Origin: Auraticoccus monumenti
GTDB lineage: Bacteria; Actinomycetota; Actinomycetes; Propionibacteriales; Propionibacteriaceae
Length of the DNA stretch: 64,000 bases
Reading direction: 5' to 3'
Assembly: GCF_900101785.1 (NCBI RefSeq)
Contig: NZ_LT629688.1
Coordinates: 2,976,001 to 3,040,000 of the forward strand
Part shown: positions 7,678-16,955 of the stretch, piece after piece
Numbering within the stretch: the stretch's first letter is position 1
Layout of the letters: every line of letters starts with the position of its first letter
Translations under genes and position numbers: made by a program
The notes under the pieces: model-generated
Told to the model about the DNA's origin: nothing
Database searches by the model: none
The model's input: the letters and a program-made list of their open reading frames with translations, nothing else

Positions 7678-8787
7678 TCAGCTGCGGTCCAGCCTCGGGA
7701 TGAGCACCTCGCGGTAGAGGATCAGCAGGGCGGCCGCGGTGGGCACCGCGATCAGGGCGCCCACGATGCCCAGCAGGGTGCCGAAGGCCAGGGCGGCGAT
7801 CACGGTGACCGGTCCGGGGACCTGCACCGAGCGCGCCATCACCCGCGGGTAGATCACGTAGGCCTCGAACTGCTGGTAGACCAGGTAGTAGACCAGTCCG
7901 GCCACCCCCTGCGGCACCGAGCTGCTGAGGCAGACCGCGGTGACCAGCACCATGCTCAGCGTCGAGCCGACCAGCGGGATGAAGCTCAGGATGGAGACGA
8001 CGGCGGCCACGGCCAGGGCGTACTCACCCATCCCGATGATGCTCAGGAAGACGAAGGAGAGCACCCCGGCGCAGGTGACCACCACGAACATGCCGGTCAG
8101 GTAGGAGCCCACCTTGCCGAAGATCTGGTCGGCCAGGTAGCGCACCCGGGGCCGCTGGCTGGCCGGGGAGAGACGGTAGATGACCTGCTTGATCGCCGGC
8201 AGCGAGCTCATGAAGTACAGCGTCAGGACCAGGGTGACGATGCCGGCCACCAGCACGTTGGCGATGAAGCGCCCGGCTCCCAGCAGCCCCCCGAACAGCG
8301 CCTGGATCAGGTCCCCGGAGGTGATGAAGTCGGTCACCCGGGTGACGATCTGGTAGCGCGCGTCGAGGTCGGCGAAGACCGGGTTGTCCCGCATCCGCAC
8401 CAGCGACTCCGGCGCCGTCTCCAGCAGCAGGTTGATCTGCTGGGTGAAGACCGGGAGGACGGCCAGCACCACCAGGGTGAGGAAGGCCGCCAGGGCCAGG
8501 AACACGCCCAGCACCGCGAGCACCCGGGGCAGACCGCGCCGGGTCATCACCTCCACCACCGGGTTGAGCCCGACGGCCACCAGCAGCGCCACCACGACCG
8601 TCAGCAGGATCGTGCTGACCTCCAGCGCGGCCTGGAAGAGCAGGTAGGCGGTCAGCACCCCGAGGCAGCCGAAGAAGCCGAAGCGGTACGGGGAGGCGAT
8701 GTGCACGCGCTGCCCCGACGAGACGACCGGGGCCGGACGGACCTCCGTCGGAGGGCGCCCGGGCTCGTCAGGGCTGGCCTCGGTCAT
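7678..8787 (-). CDS. AI-2E family transporter (PerM/YdiK-like)
   Basis: Integral membrane protein of 369 residues. Hydrophobic helices occur near residues 38-55, 58-75, 88-112, 180-205, 235-260, 262-290 and 310-350, in the 2+1+5 arrangement of the AI-2E exporter superfamily, including the C-terminal segment GTLLGIVGALIAVPTAAA and the loop FIPLVGSTLSM. The family includes autoinducer-2 exporters and Na+/H+ antiporters; the substrate here is unknown. The ATG has AAGGAT as ribosome site. The upstream coiled-coil gene ends 58 bp before it on the same strand, so the two may be co-transcribed. Confidence 0.88.
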   Translation of the reverse strand: MTEASPDEPGRPPTEVRPAPVVSSGQRVHIASPYRFGFFGCLGVLTAYLLFQAALEVSTILLTVVVALLVAVGLNPVVEVMTRRGLPRVLAVLGVFLALAAFLTLVVLAVLPVFTQQINLLLETAPESLVRMRDNPVFADLDARYQIVTRVTDFITSGDLIQALFGGLLGAGRFIANVLVAGIVTLVLTLYFMSSLPAIKQVIYRLSPASQRPRVRYLADQIFGKVGSYLTGMFVVVTCAGVLSFVFLSIIGMGEYALAVAAVVSILSFIPLVGSTLSMVLVTAVCLSSSVPQGVAGLVYYLVYQQFEAYVIYPRVMARSVQVPGPVTVIAALAFGTLLGIVGALIAVPTAAALLILYREVLIPRLDRS

Positions 8788-8845
8788 GGCTGGGATCCTT
8801 CCACGGTGGTGGCCTCACCGTAGTGCCGACCCAGCGCCCGGCCGG

Positions 8846-10201
8846 TCAGCGCCGCGGCGGGCCGGACGTCTGCTGCTCCCCGCTCGCGGCCTCGCTCTCG
8901 CCGCCGTCCTCGGTCCCGCCCTGACCGCCGCCGTGCTGCCCGCCGGCGCCCGCCCGCGGCAGCACGGTCGTGGTGTCGTCCGACCCCGTCCCGGGCACCT
9001 CGACGTCGACCAGCGTGGCCGCAGCACCGCCGTCGCCGCCCGGCGCGTCGGCAGGACGGTCCGATCCGGCGTCCTCGCCCTCGCCCGCGGCCACGGCGGG
9101 CCGGGGGTCGTCGTCGGGGTCGTCCAGGCTGGAGTCCAGGGGGTCCATGGCGTCGTCGCTGAACTCGCCCGCCGTCGCCGTGACCAGGGCCGACAGGTGC
9201 GACAGCTGGGCCACGATGCCCTGGCGCCGCTGCTGCAGGGAGGCGATCTCGCGCTTGAGCGCCTCGATCCGGTCGTCGTGGCGCTGGGTGGCCCGCTCGA
9301 GGCTGACCTTGGCCTGGGCCCGGGCCACCGCGATCTGGTTCTCGGTCTCGCGCAGCACCCGGGTCCGGGCGGCGTCGGCCTCGACCACGGCCTCGTTGCG
9401 GATCCGCGTCGCCTCCGCCACCACGGCAGCCAGCTCCTCGTTGGCCTGCTGGCGCTGGGCCGTGTGCTCGGCCAGCGTGGCGGCCAGCGCGTCGGTGGCC
9501 TCCCGGTGCTCGGCCTGCAGGGCGGTCAGCACCTCCGAGCGGACGGTCTCGGCCTCCAGCCGCCACTGCGCGGCCTGGGTCATCGCCTGCTGGCGGACCA
9601 CGTCGGCCTCGCGCTGGGCGTCCTCGCGGGTGCGTGCGGCGAGGCTGACCGCCTCGTGCTCGACCACGGCGGCCTGCTGGCGGGCCCGGTCCAGCAGGAT
9701 CTCGGCCTCGGCGTTGGTGCGGGCGACCACGTCCCCGGTCTCGCGCTCCAGCCGGGCCCGCTGGTCGTCGGCGTGCTCCTGGGTGGTGAGCCGGATGTCC
9801 TCGGCCTCGCGCATGGCGGAGTCGATGATCTCCTGGGCCTGGACCCGGCCGGCCGCCACGATCCGCTCGGACTCCCGCTGGGCGGCGTCGACCACCTGGC
9901 GGCCCTGGTCGCGGGCCAGCTGCAGGATCGCCGTGGTGCGGCTGCCCACGTCCAGGCCCTCGTCGGGGTCGCGCGGGGCGGCCGGCAGCTGCACGGTGGG
10001 CTCGGCCTGCTGGGTCTCGGCCAGCTGCTGCTCCAGGCGCTGGATCCGCTGCTGCTGGCTGCGCAGCCGCTGCTCGGCCTCGCGGACGTAGGCGTCGACG
10101 TCGCGGCGGTCGTACCCGCCCAGACGGGTCTGGCGGAACCCCGTCTCCGCGGTCTGGTCGAAGAAGATGTCGAGCCCTGAGCTGTCGTCGTTCCCGGCCA
10201 T
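8846..10201 (-). CDS. DivIVA-like long coiled-coil protein (Scy/FilP-like)
   Basis: A 451-residue protein with a short N-terminal DivIVA-like segment (residues 12-45, [19 protein letters not shown]), then an almost uninterrupted coiled coil (about 37-345) rich in Ala, Glu, Gln and Arg, and a 100-residue acidic, Gly/Asp-rich disordered tail. DivIVA-family proteins recognise curved membrane and organise polar growth. In Streptomyces the polarity proteins Scy and FilP are encoded immediately beside the methylmalonyl-CoA epimerase, thiolase and meaB genes, and the same order is seen here, so orthology is likely although this protein is far shorter than Scy. ATG with GGGAGG ribosome site. The epimerase stop codon is 33 bp upstream. 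Confidence 0.78.
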   Translation of the reverse strand: MAGNDDSSGLDIFFDQTAETGFRQTRLGGYDRRDVDAYVREAEQRLRSQQQRIQRLEQQLAETQQAEPTVQLPAAPRDPDEGLDVGSRTTAILQLARDQGRQVVDAAQRESERIVAAGRVQAQEIIDSAMREAEDIRLTTQEHADDQRARLERETGDVVARTNAEAEILLDRARQQAAVVEHEAVSLAARTREDAQREADVVRQQAMTQAAQWRLEAETVRSEVLTALQAEHREATDALAATLAEHTAQRQQANEELAAVVAEATRIRNEAVVEADAARTRVLRETENQIAVARAQAKVSLERATQRHDDRIEALKREIASLQQRRQGIVAQLSHLSALVTATAGEFSDDAMDPLDSSLDDPDDDPRPAVAAGEGEDAGSDRPADAPGGDGGAAATLVDVEVPGTGSDDTTTVLPRAGAGGQHGGGQGGTEDGGESEAASGEQQTSGPPRR

Positions 10202-10234
10202 TGGTGGTCCTCCCGAAGTCGTCTGCCCGACAGG

Positions 10235-10732
10235 CTAGTCGAGGACGGTGACGTCGCGGTGGGTCCCACCGGTCGCCGCCGGCTGCACCAGCTCCACCAG
10301 CACGCCGCCGGTGTCGGAGGGGTGCAGGAAGCTGATCAGCGACCCGGCGGTGCCCCGACGGGCCTCCGGCTGCAGCAGGCGGAACCCGCGTCGACGCAGC
10401 TCCGCGCTGACCTGCTCGAGGTCGCGGACCCGGTAGGCCACCTGCTGCACGCCGGGGCCGCGACGCTCCAGGTGGCGGGCGATCGGGGAGTCCGACCGGG
10501 TAGGGGCCAGCAGCTGCACCCGCGCGCCCAGGCCGTCGCCGGTGGTCAGCATCGCCTCCTCCACCCCCTGCTCCTCGTTGTGCTCGCGGTGCTCCAGCCG
10601 CCACCCGAGCCGGCCGGTGTGCAGGGCGAGCGCCTCCTCCAGGTCGGGGACGGCGTAGCCGATGTGGTCCACCCCCTCGAAGAGGTCCCCGGGCAGGGCG
10701 CGGCCCCCGTCCGGGTCGTCGGTGCTGCTCAT
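10235..10732 (-). CDS. mce: Methylmalonyl-CoA epimerase
   Basis: Interconverts (2R)- and (2S)-methylmalonyl-CoA in the propionate/succinyl-CoA route. The 165-residue protein has two glyoxalase-fold halves. Metal-ligand positions of the family: His23 (VDHIGYAV), Gln73 (RVQLLAPT), Glu147 (VLVELVQP), and a fourth position normally His (HHIA) that is Gln here ([11 protein letters not shown], Gln97-Gln98). Conserved NEEQGV (52-57) is present. I recall the same QQ variant in mycobacterial and nocardioform Mce proteins, so it is probably lineage-typical rather than inactivating. ATG start: TAGGCT (minus strand, 10740-10745) ends 7 nt upstream, suggesting a leaderless message divergent from the thiolase gene. 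Confidence 0.9.
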   Translation of the reverse strand: MSSTDDPDGGRALPGDLFEGVDHIGYAVPDLEEALALHTGRLGWRLEHREHNEEQGVEEAMLTTGDGLGARVQLLAPTRSDSPIARHLERRGPGVQQVAYRVRDLEQVSAELRRRGFRLLQPEARRGTAGSLISFLHPSDTGGVLVELVQPAATGGTHRDVTVLD

Positions 10733-10837
10733 GGTCCGAAGCCTAGGGCTGCTCCCGCCGGGCCGGGGGAGTCGAGCACTAGGCTGGACGGGTCCGCACC
10801 GACGTGGCTGCGGGTCGCCGAACGGGAGGGTCAGCTG

Positions 10838-12034
10838 ATGGGGTCGGTCGTCGTGGGAGGGGCGCGGACGCCCTTCGGCAAGCTGCTGGGAGCCCTCTCC
10901 GCCCACTCCGCCACCGACCTCGGCGGGCTGGCGATCGCCGCGGCGCTGGAGCGCTCGGGCGTCGACGCCGGTCAGGTCGACCAGGTCGTGATGGGGCAGG
11001 TGCTGCAGGCCGGGACCGGTCAGCTGCCCGCCCGCCAGGCCGCGGTGAAGGGCGGGATCGCGATGGACGTCCCCGCTCTCACCATCAACAAGGTGTGCCT
11101 CTCCGGTCTGGCCGCGGTGGCCCTGGCCGACCAGATGATCCGGGCCGGGGAGTGCGACGTGGTGGTGGCCGGCGGCATGGAGTCGATGAGCCAGGCCCCC
11201 CACCTGCTCCCGGGCTCGCGGACCGGGCACCGCTACGGCGACGTCACCCTGCGCGACCACATGGCCCACGACGGGCTCTGGGACGTGTGGACCGACCAGG
11301 CCATGGGAGCCCTCACCGAGAGCCGCAACACCGGCGCACTGCACGTCAGCCGCGAGGACCAGGACGCCTTCGCGGCCCGCTCGCACCGCCTGGCCGCCGC
11401 CGCGCAGGCCTCCGGTGTGCTGGCCGAGGAGCTGGTGGCGGTCAGCGTCCCGCAGCGTCGTGGTGAGCCGGTGCTGGTCGACGCCGACGAGGGGGTGCGC
11501 GGCTCGGCCACGGCGGAGTCCCTGGCCGGCCTGCGTCCGGCCTTCGCCGTCGACGGGACGATCACCGCCGCCTCCTCCAGCCCCATCTCCGACGGAGCCG
11601 CGGCCTGCGTGGTGATGAGCCAGGAGGCGGCCGAGCGGCTCGGGGCGAGGCCGCTGGTGGAGGTGCTCGGCTACGGGCAGGTGGCCGGGCCGGACTCGAG
11701 CCTGCAGCTGCAGCCCGCCGCCGCCACCCGCCGGGCGTGCGAGCGGGCCGGGATCGGTGTGGAGGACCTGGACCTGATCGAGATCAACGAGGCGTTCGCC
11801 GCGGTGGGTCTGGCCAGCGCGCGCGACCTCGGCCTGGACGAGGAGCAGGTGGAGCAGCGGGTCAACGTGCACGGCGGGGCGATCGCCCTCGGCCACCCGA
11901 TCGGCGCCTCCGGCGCACGGCTGGTCCTGCACCTGGCCCTCGAGCTGGCCCGGCGGGGCCGTGGCCACGGGGTGGCGGCCCTCTGCGGCGGCGGTGGCCA
12001 GGGCGACGCCCTGGTGCTCCGCGCGCTCGGCTGA
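10838..12034 (+). CDS. Acetyl-CoA C-acetyltransferase (thiolase)
   Basis: Condenses or cleaves acetoacetyl-CoA/3-ketoacyl-CoA. The 398-residue protein has all thiolase signatures: nucleophile Cys87 in NKVCLSGL, the NEAFA motif, His353 in [15 protein letters not shown] and Cys383 in CGGGGQG. Length and spacing match biosynthetic/degradative type II thiolases. ATG at 10838 with GGGAGGG (10824-10830) as ribosome site; a TAGGCT at about 10783 could be the -10. It is followed 3 bp later by meaB, so the two are co-transcribed; epimerase lies divergently upstream. Confidence 0.93.
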   Translation: MGSVVVGGARTPFGKLLGALSAHSATDLGGLAIAAALERSGVDAGQVDQVVMGQVLQAGTGQLPARQAAVKGGIAMDVPALTINKVCLSGLAAVALADQMIRAGECDVVVAGGMESMSQAPHLLPGSRTGHRYGDVTLRDHMAHDGLWDVWTDQAMGALTESRNTGALHVSREDQDAFAARSHRLAAAAQASGVLAEELVAVSVPQRRGEPVLVDADEGVRGSATAESLAGLRPAFAVDGTITAASSSPISDGAAACVVMSQEAAERLGARPLVEVLGYGQVAGPDSSLQLQPAAATRRACERAGIGVEDLDLIEINEAFAAVGLASARDLGLDEEQVEQRVNVHGGAIALGHPIGASGARLVLHLALELARRGRGHGVAALCGGGGQGDALVLRALG

Positions 12035-12037
12035 GCG

Positions 12038-13033
12038 GTGGCCGCCCCGCCCACCTCCGGTGGCCCCCCGCGCACCGACGCCGACGACCTCGGGTCGCTG
12101 CGGGCCCTGGTCGAGCAGGCCAGGGCGGGGCGCCCGCGCGCCGTCGGCCGGCTGATCAGCCTGGTCGAGGACGGCGCGCCGCAGCTGCCGGCGCTGATGG
12201 CCGAGCTGGCCCCCACCAGCGGGCGGGCGCACGTGGTCGGCCTGACGGGCTCACCCGGCGTCGGCAAGTCCACCACCACCACGGCGCTGGTGCAGGCCCT
12301 CCGGGCGCGGGGGCAGGTGGTGGGCGTGCTGGCCATCGACCCCTCCTCGCCCTTCACCGGCGGTGCGCTGCTGGGGGACCGGGTGCGGATGCAGGACCAC
12401 GCCCTGGACCGTGGCGTGTTCATCCGGTCGATGGCCACCCGGGGCCACCTCGGCGGGCTGTCGGCCGCGGCCCCGGCGGCGCTGCGGGTGCTGGACGCGG
12501 CCGGCTGCGACGTGGTGCTGGTGGAGACGGTGGGGGTCGGCCAGTCCGAGGTCGAGGTGAGCGCCTGTGCCGACACCACCTGCGTGCTGCTCGCCCCGGG
12601 GACCGGCGACGCGATCCAGGTGGCCAAGGCCGGGATCCTCGAGGTGGGCGACGTCTTCGTGGTCAACAAGGCCGACCGGGACGGCGTCCAGGCGGTGGTC
12701 CGCGACCTGCGGACGATGCTGTCGATGGGCGCCCCCGCGGCACCGGACGCCTGGCGCCCGCCGGTGGTCCGGACCGTCGCCTCCCGGGGGGAGGGGATCG
12801 AGGAGCTGCTGGAGGCGGTGACCGCCCACGCCGAGAGCCAGCGGGCCGGCGGCGGGTGGGCCCGGCGCCGCCGGCGGCGGGCGCGGGAGGAGATCGAGGC
12901 GCTGGCCCTGGCCCGGGTCCGCGCCGACTTCCGCCGCTCGGCCGGTCCCCGGCTGGACGAGCTGGCCGCCGCGGTCAGCGAGGGGGAGCAGGACCCCTAC
13001 CAGGCCGCGGCGGACCTGCTGGCCGGCCGCTGA
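12038..13033 (+). CDS. meaB: Methylmalonyl-CoA mutase-associated GTPase MeaB
   Basis: G3E-family P-loop GTPase that gates adenosylcobalamin loading and protects AdoCbl-dependent acyl-CoA mutases. P-loop GSPGVGKST (71-79), the base-contacting NKAD motif (VVNKADRDG), switch segment DPSSPFTGGALLGDRVRM and VETVGVGQSE are intact; 331 residues is the normal length. GTG start 3 bp after the thiolase stop. Its client is probably the mutase encoded at 17000, and the ATP:cobalamin adenosyltransferase at the window start supplies the cofactor. Confidence 0.95.
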   Translation: MAAPPTSGGPPRTDADDLGSLRALVEQARAGRPRAVGRLISLVEDGAPQLPALMAELAPTSGRAHVVGLTGSPGVGKSTTTTALVQALRARGQVVGVLAIDPSSPFTGGALLGDRVRMQDHALDRGVFIRSMATRGHLGGLSAAAPAALRVLDAAGCDVVLVETVGVGQSEVEVSACADTTCVLLAPGTGDAIQVAKAGILEVGDVFVVNKADRDGVQAVVRDLRTMLSMGAPAAPDAWRPPVVRTVASRGEGIEELLEAVTAHAESQRAGGGWARRRRRRAREEIEALALARVRADFRRSAGPRLDELAAAVSEGEQDPYQAAADLLAGR

Positions 13034-13135
13034 GCGTCCCCGGCGCGCCGGGATCGGCCCGCCTGCGCCCGGACGGGTCCCGGAGCGGGCATGATGTGTG
13101 CGACCTCCCCCTTCCTACTTCCCCGGAGGACTTCG

Positions 13136-13288
13136 ATGAGCTGGGTCAAGAAGATCGTCGTGATCCTGGTGGTGGCCTTCGCGCTCTTCTACCTGTTCAC
13201 CCGTCCCGAGGACGCCGCCGCCGCGGTGCGCGGTTTCGTCGGCGCCTTCGGCTCCATCGCCACCTTCTTCGACGAGCTGGCGGCCTGA
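13136..13288 (+). CDS. Small single-pass membrane protein, 50 residues
   Basis: MSWVKK followed by a hydrophobic helix (about 6-20, IVVILVVAFALFYLF), then TRPEDAAAAVRGFVGAF and a short amphipathic end. The ATG at 13136 has a strong GGAGGA ribosome site (13125-13130), making translation very likely; an in-frame ATG at 13091 lacks one. Similar short proteins precede PH-domain genes in other actinobacteria, as far as I recall; the role is unknown. It lies 22 bp before the PH-domain gene, in the same direction. Confidence 0.72.
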   Translation: MSWVKKIVVILVVAFALFYLFTRPEDAAAAVRGFVGAFGSIATFFDELAA

Positions 13289-13310
13289 GGCCAGGTCGGC
13301 GGGCGGGGCG

Positions 13311-13931
13311 ATGGGGTCCGTGCTGTCGGGGCTGGTCGACCCGCAGGTCGACCGGCACCTGATCGCCGACGAGGGCGAGGTGGTCATCGACGAGGTGCGC
13401 AAGCACTGGGTGGCGGTGGGAGGCTGGGTGAGCGGGCTGGTGGCCTGCACCCTGGTGCTGGCCGCGATGCCCTTCGTCGGGGCCGCCTGGTGGCTGCTGC
13501 TGGTGCTCGGGCTGGCCGGCGCGGTGGTGTGCCTGTACCAGATCCAGTCCGCGCACATGGACCGCTTCGTCATCACCAACATGCGGGTGTTCCGGGTCAC
13601 CGGGATCTTCAGCCAGCACCTGGCCACCATGCCGATCCAACGGATCCTCGACATCGCGGTGCACAAGCCGCTGGCGGGACGGGTCTTCGGCTACGGCCAC
13701 TTCGTCTTCGAGTCCGCAGCCCAGGACCAGGGCCTGCGCGACATCCGCTGGGTGGGGCGTCCGGACGAGCGCGACCTGACGATCCAACGGGTGATCCAGC
13801 GCTCCGGGGTGCGTCGGAGCATGGCAGTCTCGGGCGACGACGGCGCGGCGGTCGCGGCCCCCGGGGTCCGCGGGCCGCGGGAGCAGGGTGCGGGTCGACC
13901 GGACCCCGAGCAGGGAGCGGACGGAACCTGA
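13311..13931 (+). CDS. Bacterial PH-domain (YdbT-like) membrane protein
   Basis: A 206-residue protein with two adjacent transmembrane helices (about 40-60 and 62-80) and a bPH2 domain: TNMRVFRVTGIFSQHLATMP followed by IQRILDIAVHKPLAGRVFGYGHFVFESA, the typical strand-turn pattern of the family. The C-terminal 40 residues are polar and disordered. It is sandwiched between the 50-residue membrane protein and the MarR gene (TGATG stop/start overlap), so these three are likely one operon. The biochemical role of the family is not established. Confidence 0.82.
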   Translation: MGSVLSGLVDPQVDRHLIADEGEVVIDEVRKHWVAVGGWVSGLVACTLVLAAMPFVGAAWWLLLVLGLAGAVVCLYQIQSAHMDRFVITNMRVFRVTGIFSQHLATMPIQRILDIAVHKPLAGRVFGYGHFVFESAAQDQGLRDIRWVGRPDERDLTIQRVIQRSGVRRSMAVSGDDGAAVAAPGVRGPREQGAGRPDPEQGADGT

Positions 13932-14431
13932 TGGCTGAACGGCACCGCCTCCCCTTCGACCCGATCGAGCGGGCGGCCGACCAGTGGTCCCAGCGCCACC
14001 CCGAGGTGGCGCGGATGCGCGCGGTGACCTCGCTGATGCGGGTGCACCAGCTGGTGCTGAGCGAGCTCGACGAGCTGCTCCGCCCGCTGGGTCTGACCTT
14101 CGCCCGCTACGAGGTGCTGGTGCTGCTGTCGTTCAGCCGGCGCGGCTACCTCCCGCTCGGCAAGATCGGGGAGCGGTTGCAGGTGCACGCCACCTCCGTC
14201 ACGTCCCTGGCGCAGCGTCTGGACGCCGCGGGGCTGATCGAGCGTCGCCCGCACCCCGACGACGGGCGGGCGGTGCTGGCGGCGATCACCGAGTCCGGGC
14301 GCCGGGTGCTGCAGCAGGCCACCGACCTGATCACCGCCGCCGGGTTCGGCCTGACCTCGCTCAGCGAGACCGAGTGCGACGCGCTCTCCAGCCTGCTCCG
14401 GGGTCCGCGGGCGGCGGCCGGGGACTTCTGA
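13931..14431 (+). CDS. MarR family transcriptional regulator
   Basis: A 166-residue winged-helix repressor/activator. The HTH and wing are in the middle: GLTFARYEVLVLLSFSRRG, LPLGKIGERLQVHATSVTSLAQRL (recognition helix) and the basic wing RRPHPDDGRAVLAAITESGR. Dimerisation helices flank it. In Streptomyces a MarR gene sits at the equivalent place between meaB and icmA. A perfect 18-bp palindrome lies upstream of the mutase gene (16956-16973) and is a plausible target, but that link is inference. Starts by TGATG overlap with the PH-domain gene and ends by TGATG overlap with the next gene. Confidence 0.9.
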   Translation: MAERHRLPFDPIERAADQWSQRHPEVARMRAVTSLMRVHQLVLSELDELLRPLGLTFARYEVLVLLSFSRRGYLPLGKIGERLQVHATSVTSLAQRLDAAGLIERRPHPDDGRAVLAAITESGRRVLQQATDLITAAGFGLTSLSETECDALSSLLRGPRAAAGDF

Positions 14432-15672
14432 TGGCCCTGATCGACACGCCGTCGGCCGACGGTCCCGGCACCGCGCCCGCGGGCCCTCCGGCCACCCCGG
14501 GTGGACGTCCGCGCCGGCTGGTGGTGGTCGCCGACAGCGACTCCTACCTCAAGTGGTCGGCCGCCCTGGTGGCCCAGCTCGGTGAGGGCTGGCAGGTCCG
14601 GGTGCTGCTGGTCGCCTCCCCGATCACCCCCTCGCCGGCCCAGGTGCTGGCCGCTGCGGGACGCCCGATCGCCCCGGTGTCCTTCACCCGCACGCTGACC
14701 CTGCTGGCGCGGCTGCGTCCGGACGCCGTGCTGCTGGCCGCCACCGGCCCGGTGGTCCGGGCCCTGATGGACTACCCGTTGCTGCGCGGTCGCCGCCGCC
14801 CGGTGCTGGTGACGGGGCTGCCGGGGATCAGCCACCCGCCGCGGCGCCGGGGCATCCGGCGGCGCGACGGGTGCGACCTCTTCGTCCTGCACAGCCACCG
14901 GGAGTGCCGCGAGCACCGGCTGGTGGCCCAGGAGATCGGGGTGCGGACCGAGTTCGTGCTGGCCACCCTGCCCTTCCTGCGCCGCCGCACCCGGGCCGAG
15001 CCCGGCGGCACCGACGTCGTCTTCGCCGCCCAGGCCAAGGTGCCGACCACCCGGGAGGAGCGCGAGCACCTGCTGACCCGGCTGGCCGCGGTCCCGGCAC
15101 CGCTGCGCCCGGTGGTCAAGGTGCGGGCGCTGGCGGGGGAGCAGCAGACCCACCACGAGGAGTGGTCCTACGCCGAGCTGTGGCCCGGGGTGGCCGCCCG
15201 GCACGGCTGGCCGACCGACCGCGTCACCTTCCGGGCCGGCTCGATGGCCGAGGCGCTGGACGAGGCGCACGGGTTCGTCACCGTCTCCTCCACCGCCGCG
15301 CTCGAGGCGCTGCACGCCGGGGTGCCCACCACCGTCCTGGACGACTTCGGGGTCTCGGCGGAGATGATCAACCTGGTCTTCACCGGGTCGGGTCTGCTGC
15401 ACGGGCTGGAGGACGTGGTCGCCGACCGCTGGAGCGAGCCCGAGCCGTCCTGGCTGCACGACAACTACTTCCACCCCGCGGCCGAGGACGGCTGGCGGGT
15501 GCGGCTGGAGGAGCTGGTGGAGCGCCGCCGCGTGACCGGAGGGCTGGGGCCCGTGGCGCTCAGGCCGGCGGCGCGTCCGCGTCGGGTGCTGCGCCGGCAG
15601 GCTCGCGTGCTGCTGCCAGCGTGGGTGTGGAGTGCCGCCAACCCACTGCTCCACCGGCTACGGCGGAGATGA
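14431..15672 (+). CDS. Putative glycosyltransferase (DUF6716-like)
   Basis: A 413-residue protein with a GT-B-like layout: N-terminal Rossmann strand RRLVVVADSDSYLKWSAAL (about 29-47), a middle TGLPGISHPPRRRG, and the donor-site-like C-terminal segment VTVSSTAALEALHAGVPTTVLDDFG (residues about 285-309). I match it to the family of putative glycosyltransferases that accompany CMP-sugar synthetases in actinobacteria. The next gene on the opposite strand makes a CMP-activated sugar, so a role in adding a nonulosonate-like sugar to a surface polymer is plausible. Its last 113 bp overlap the antisense 3' end of that gene. ATG start overlaps the marR stop. Confidence 0.75.
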   Translation: MALIDTPSADGPGTAPAGPPATPGGRPRRLVVVADSDSYLKWSAALVAQLGEGWQVRVLLVASPITPSPAQVLAAAGRPIAPVSFTRTLTLLARLRPDAVLLAATGPVVRALMDYPLLRGRRRPVLVTGLPGISHPPRRRGIRRRDGCDLFVLHSHRECREHRLVAQEIGVRTEFVLATLPFLRRRTRAEPGGTDVVFAAQAKVPTTREEREHLLTRLAAVPAPLRPVVKVRALAGEQQTHHEEWSYAELWPGVAARHGWPTDRVTFRAGSMAEALDEAHGFVTVSSTAALEALHAGVPTTVLDDFGVSAEMINLVFTGSGLLHGLEDVVADRWSEPEPSWLHDNYFHPAAEDGWRVRLEELVERRRVTGGLGPVALRPAARPRRVLRRQARVLLPAWVWSAANPLLHRLRRR

Positions 15673-16876
15673 GCTCGGCCGAGCCCGCACGCGCGGCCAG
15701 CACCCGCTCGGCGAGCTCGCGCACCGCACCGCCGCCGGCGGGCCGGCTCAGCACGACCCGTGCCACCTGCAGCACCAGCGGGTGGGAGTCCCGCACCGCG
15801 ACCGGCCAGCCGACCACCGAGAGCGGGCCGAGGTCGTTCACGTCGTTGCCCACGTAGGCGGTCCGGGTGGGGTCCAGACCGCGCTCGTCGAGCCACGCAC
15901 GGATCGCGGTGGTCTTGTCGTCCACCCCCTGCAGCACGTCGACCCCCATCTTGGCCGCCCGGGCCGTCACCACGGGGTTCCGCTCCCGGGAGAGGATCAG
16001 GAAGGGGACCCCGGCCTGGCGCAGGAAGGACACCCCCAGGCCGTCGGCGCGGCTGACCCGGACCGTCTCGCGGCCGTCCTGGTCGACGTAGGCGGTGTCG
16101 GGGGTGTGCACGCCGTCGAAGTCGGTGATCACGGCGTCCACGTCGATCTGCCCGGGCACCGTCGGGTCGTCCTCCAGCCCGCGGTCCAGGACGTGGGCGA
16201 AGGCGTCGGCCACCGCCAGCTCCTCGGCGGTGTCGATCTCCAGGCTGGCCAGCTCGGAGACCGGGACCACCTGGGTGCGGCCGAAGAAGCGGTGCCGGTG
16301 GGCCCGGAAGCCGTCGGTGCGCATCACGTAGAAGGCCCCGGTCTCACGGAAGTCCGGGCGGCGGTCCTGGCGTCGGGGGCGGACGGCGGCGTCGTGGTTC
16401 TGGCCCACCACCGGGCCCCGGCCCGGCTCGAGGTCCGCGTCGGCGTCGCGCCAGAGGAACTCGTAGCTCTCCACCGCGGAGAAGGTGGTGTCGGCCCCGC
16501 CCTCGGTCACCTGGGCGATGCCGGCGTCGATGTCCTCCCCGCGGATGAAGGGGCTGGTGCACTGGACGAAGACCATCACGTCCGCCGCGACGCCACGTCG
16601 CTCCAGCTCGTCCAGGGCGTGCAGCAGCGCGGACTCCGAGGAGGCGGTGTGGTCGGCCAGGGCGGCCGGGCGGTCGATCACCTCCGCCCCGGCGGAGCGG
16701 GCGGCGGCGGCGATCTGGGCGTCGTCGGTGGTGACCACCACGAGGTCGACCCGGTGCGCGGCGCGGCTGGCGTGCACCGCCCGGGCGATCAGCGGGATGC
16801 CGCCGATCAGTCGGAGGTTCTTGCCGGGGACGCCCTGGGAGCCGCCCCGGGCCGGGATGATGGCGACAGTGGTCAC
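15560..16876 (-). CDS. Acylneuraminate cytidylyltransferase fused to a KDO8P-phosphatase-like HAD domain
   Basis: Two-domain enzyme of 438 residues. Residues 1-230 are a CMP-NeuAc/KDO-synthetase domain: IIPARGGSQGVPGKN (6-20), VQCTSPF (104-110), RETGAFYVM. Residues 245-400 are a C0 HAD phosphatase domain: ITDFDGVHT with Asp252 and Asp254, LSRERN, and GNDVNDLGPL. The same domain order occurs in animal CMAS and some bacterial NeuA proteins. The sugar could be sialic, legionaminic or another nonulosonic acid; no NeuB/NeuC genes are in the window. GTG start at 16876 (TACAGT ends 8 nt upstream on the minus strand). The last 35 or so residues are a non-conserved Ala/Pro-rich tail read antisense to the glycosyltransferase gene. 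Confidence 0.87.
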   Translation of the reverse strand: MTTVAIIPARGGSQGVPGKNLRLIGGIPLIARAVHASRAAHRVDLVVVTTDDAQIAAAARSAGAEVIDRPAALADHTASSESALLHALDELERRGVAADVMVFVQCTSPFIRGEDIDAGIAQVTEGGADTTFSAVESYEFLWRDADADLEPGRGPVVGQNHDAAVRPRRQDRRPDFRETGAFYVMRTDGFRAHRHRFFGRTQVVPVSELASLEIDTAEELAVADAFAHVLDRGLEDDPTVPGQIDVDAVITDFDGVHTPDTAYVDQDGRETVRVSRADGLGVSFLRQAGVPFLILSRERNPVVTARAAKMGVDVLQGVDDKTTAIRAWLDERGLDPTRTAYVGNDVNDLGPLSVVGWPVAVRDSHPLVLQVARVVLSRPAGGGAVRELAERVLAARAGSAELISAVAGGAVGWRHSTPTLAAAREPAGAAPDADAPPA

Positions 16877-16955
16877 GGGCGGCGACTGTAGGACGTGCAG
16901 GTGGACGCCAGGTGAACGTCCGGCCACCCGCAGGTCACGCACCCCTGGGAGCAGC

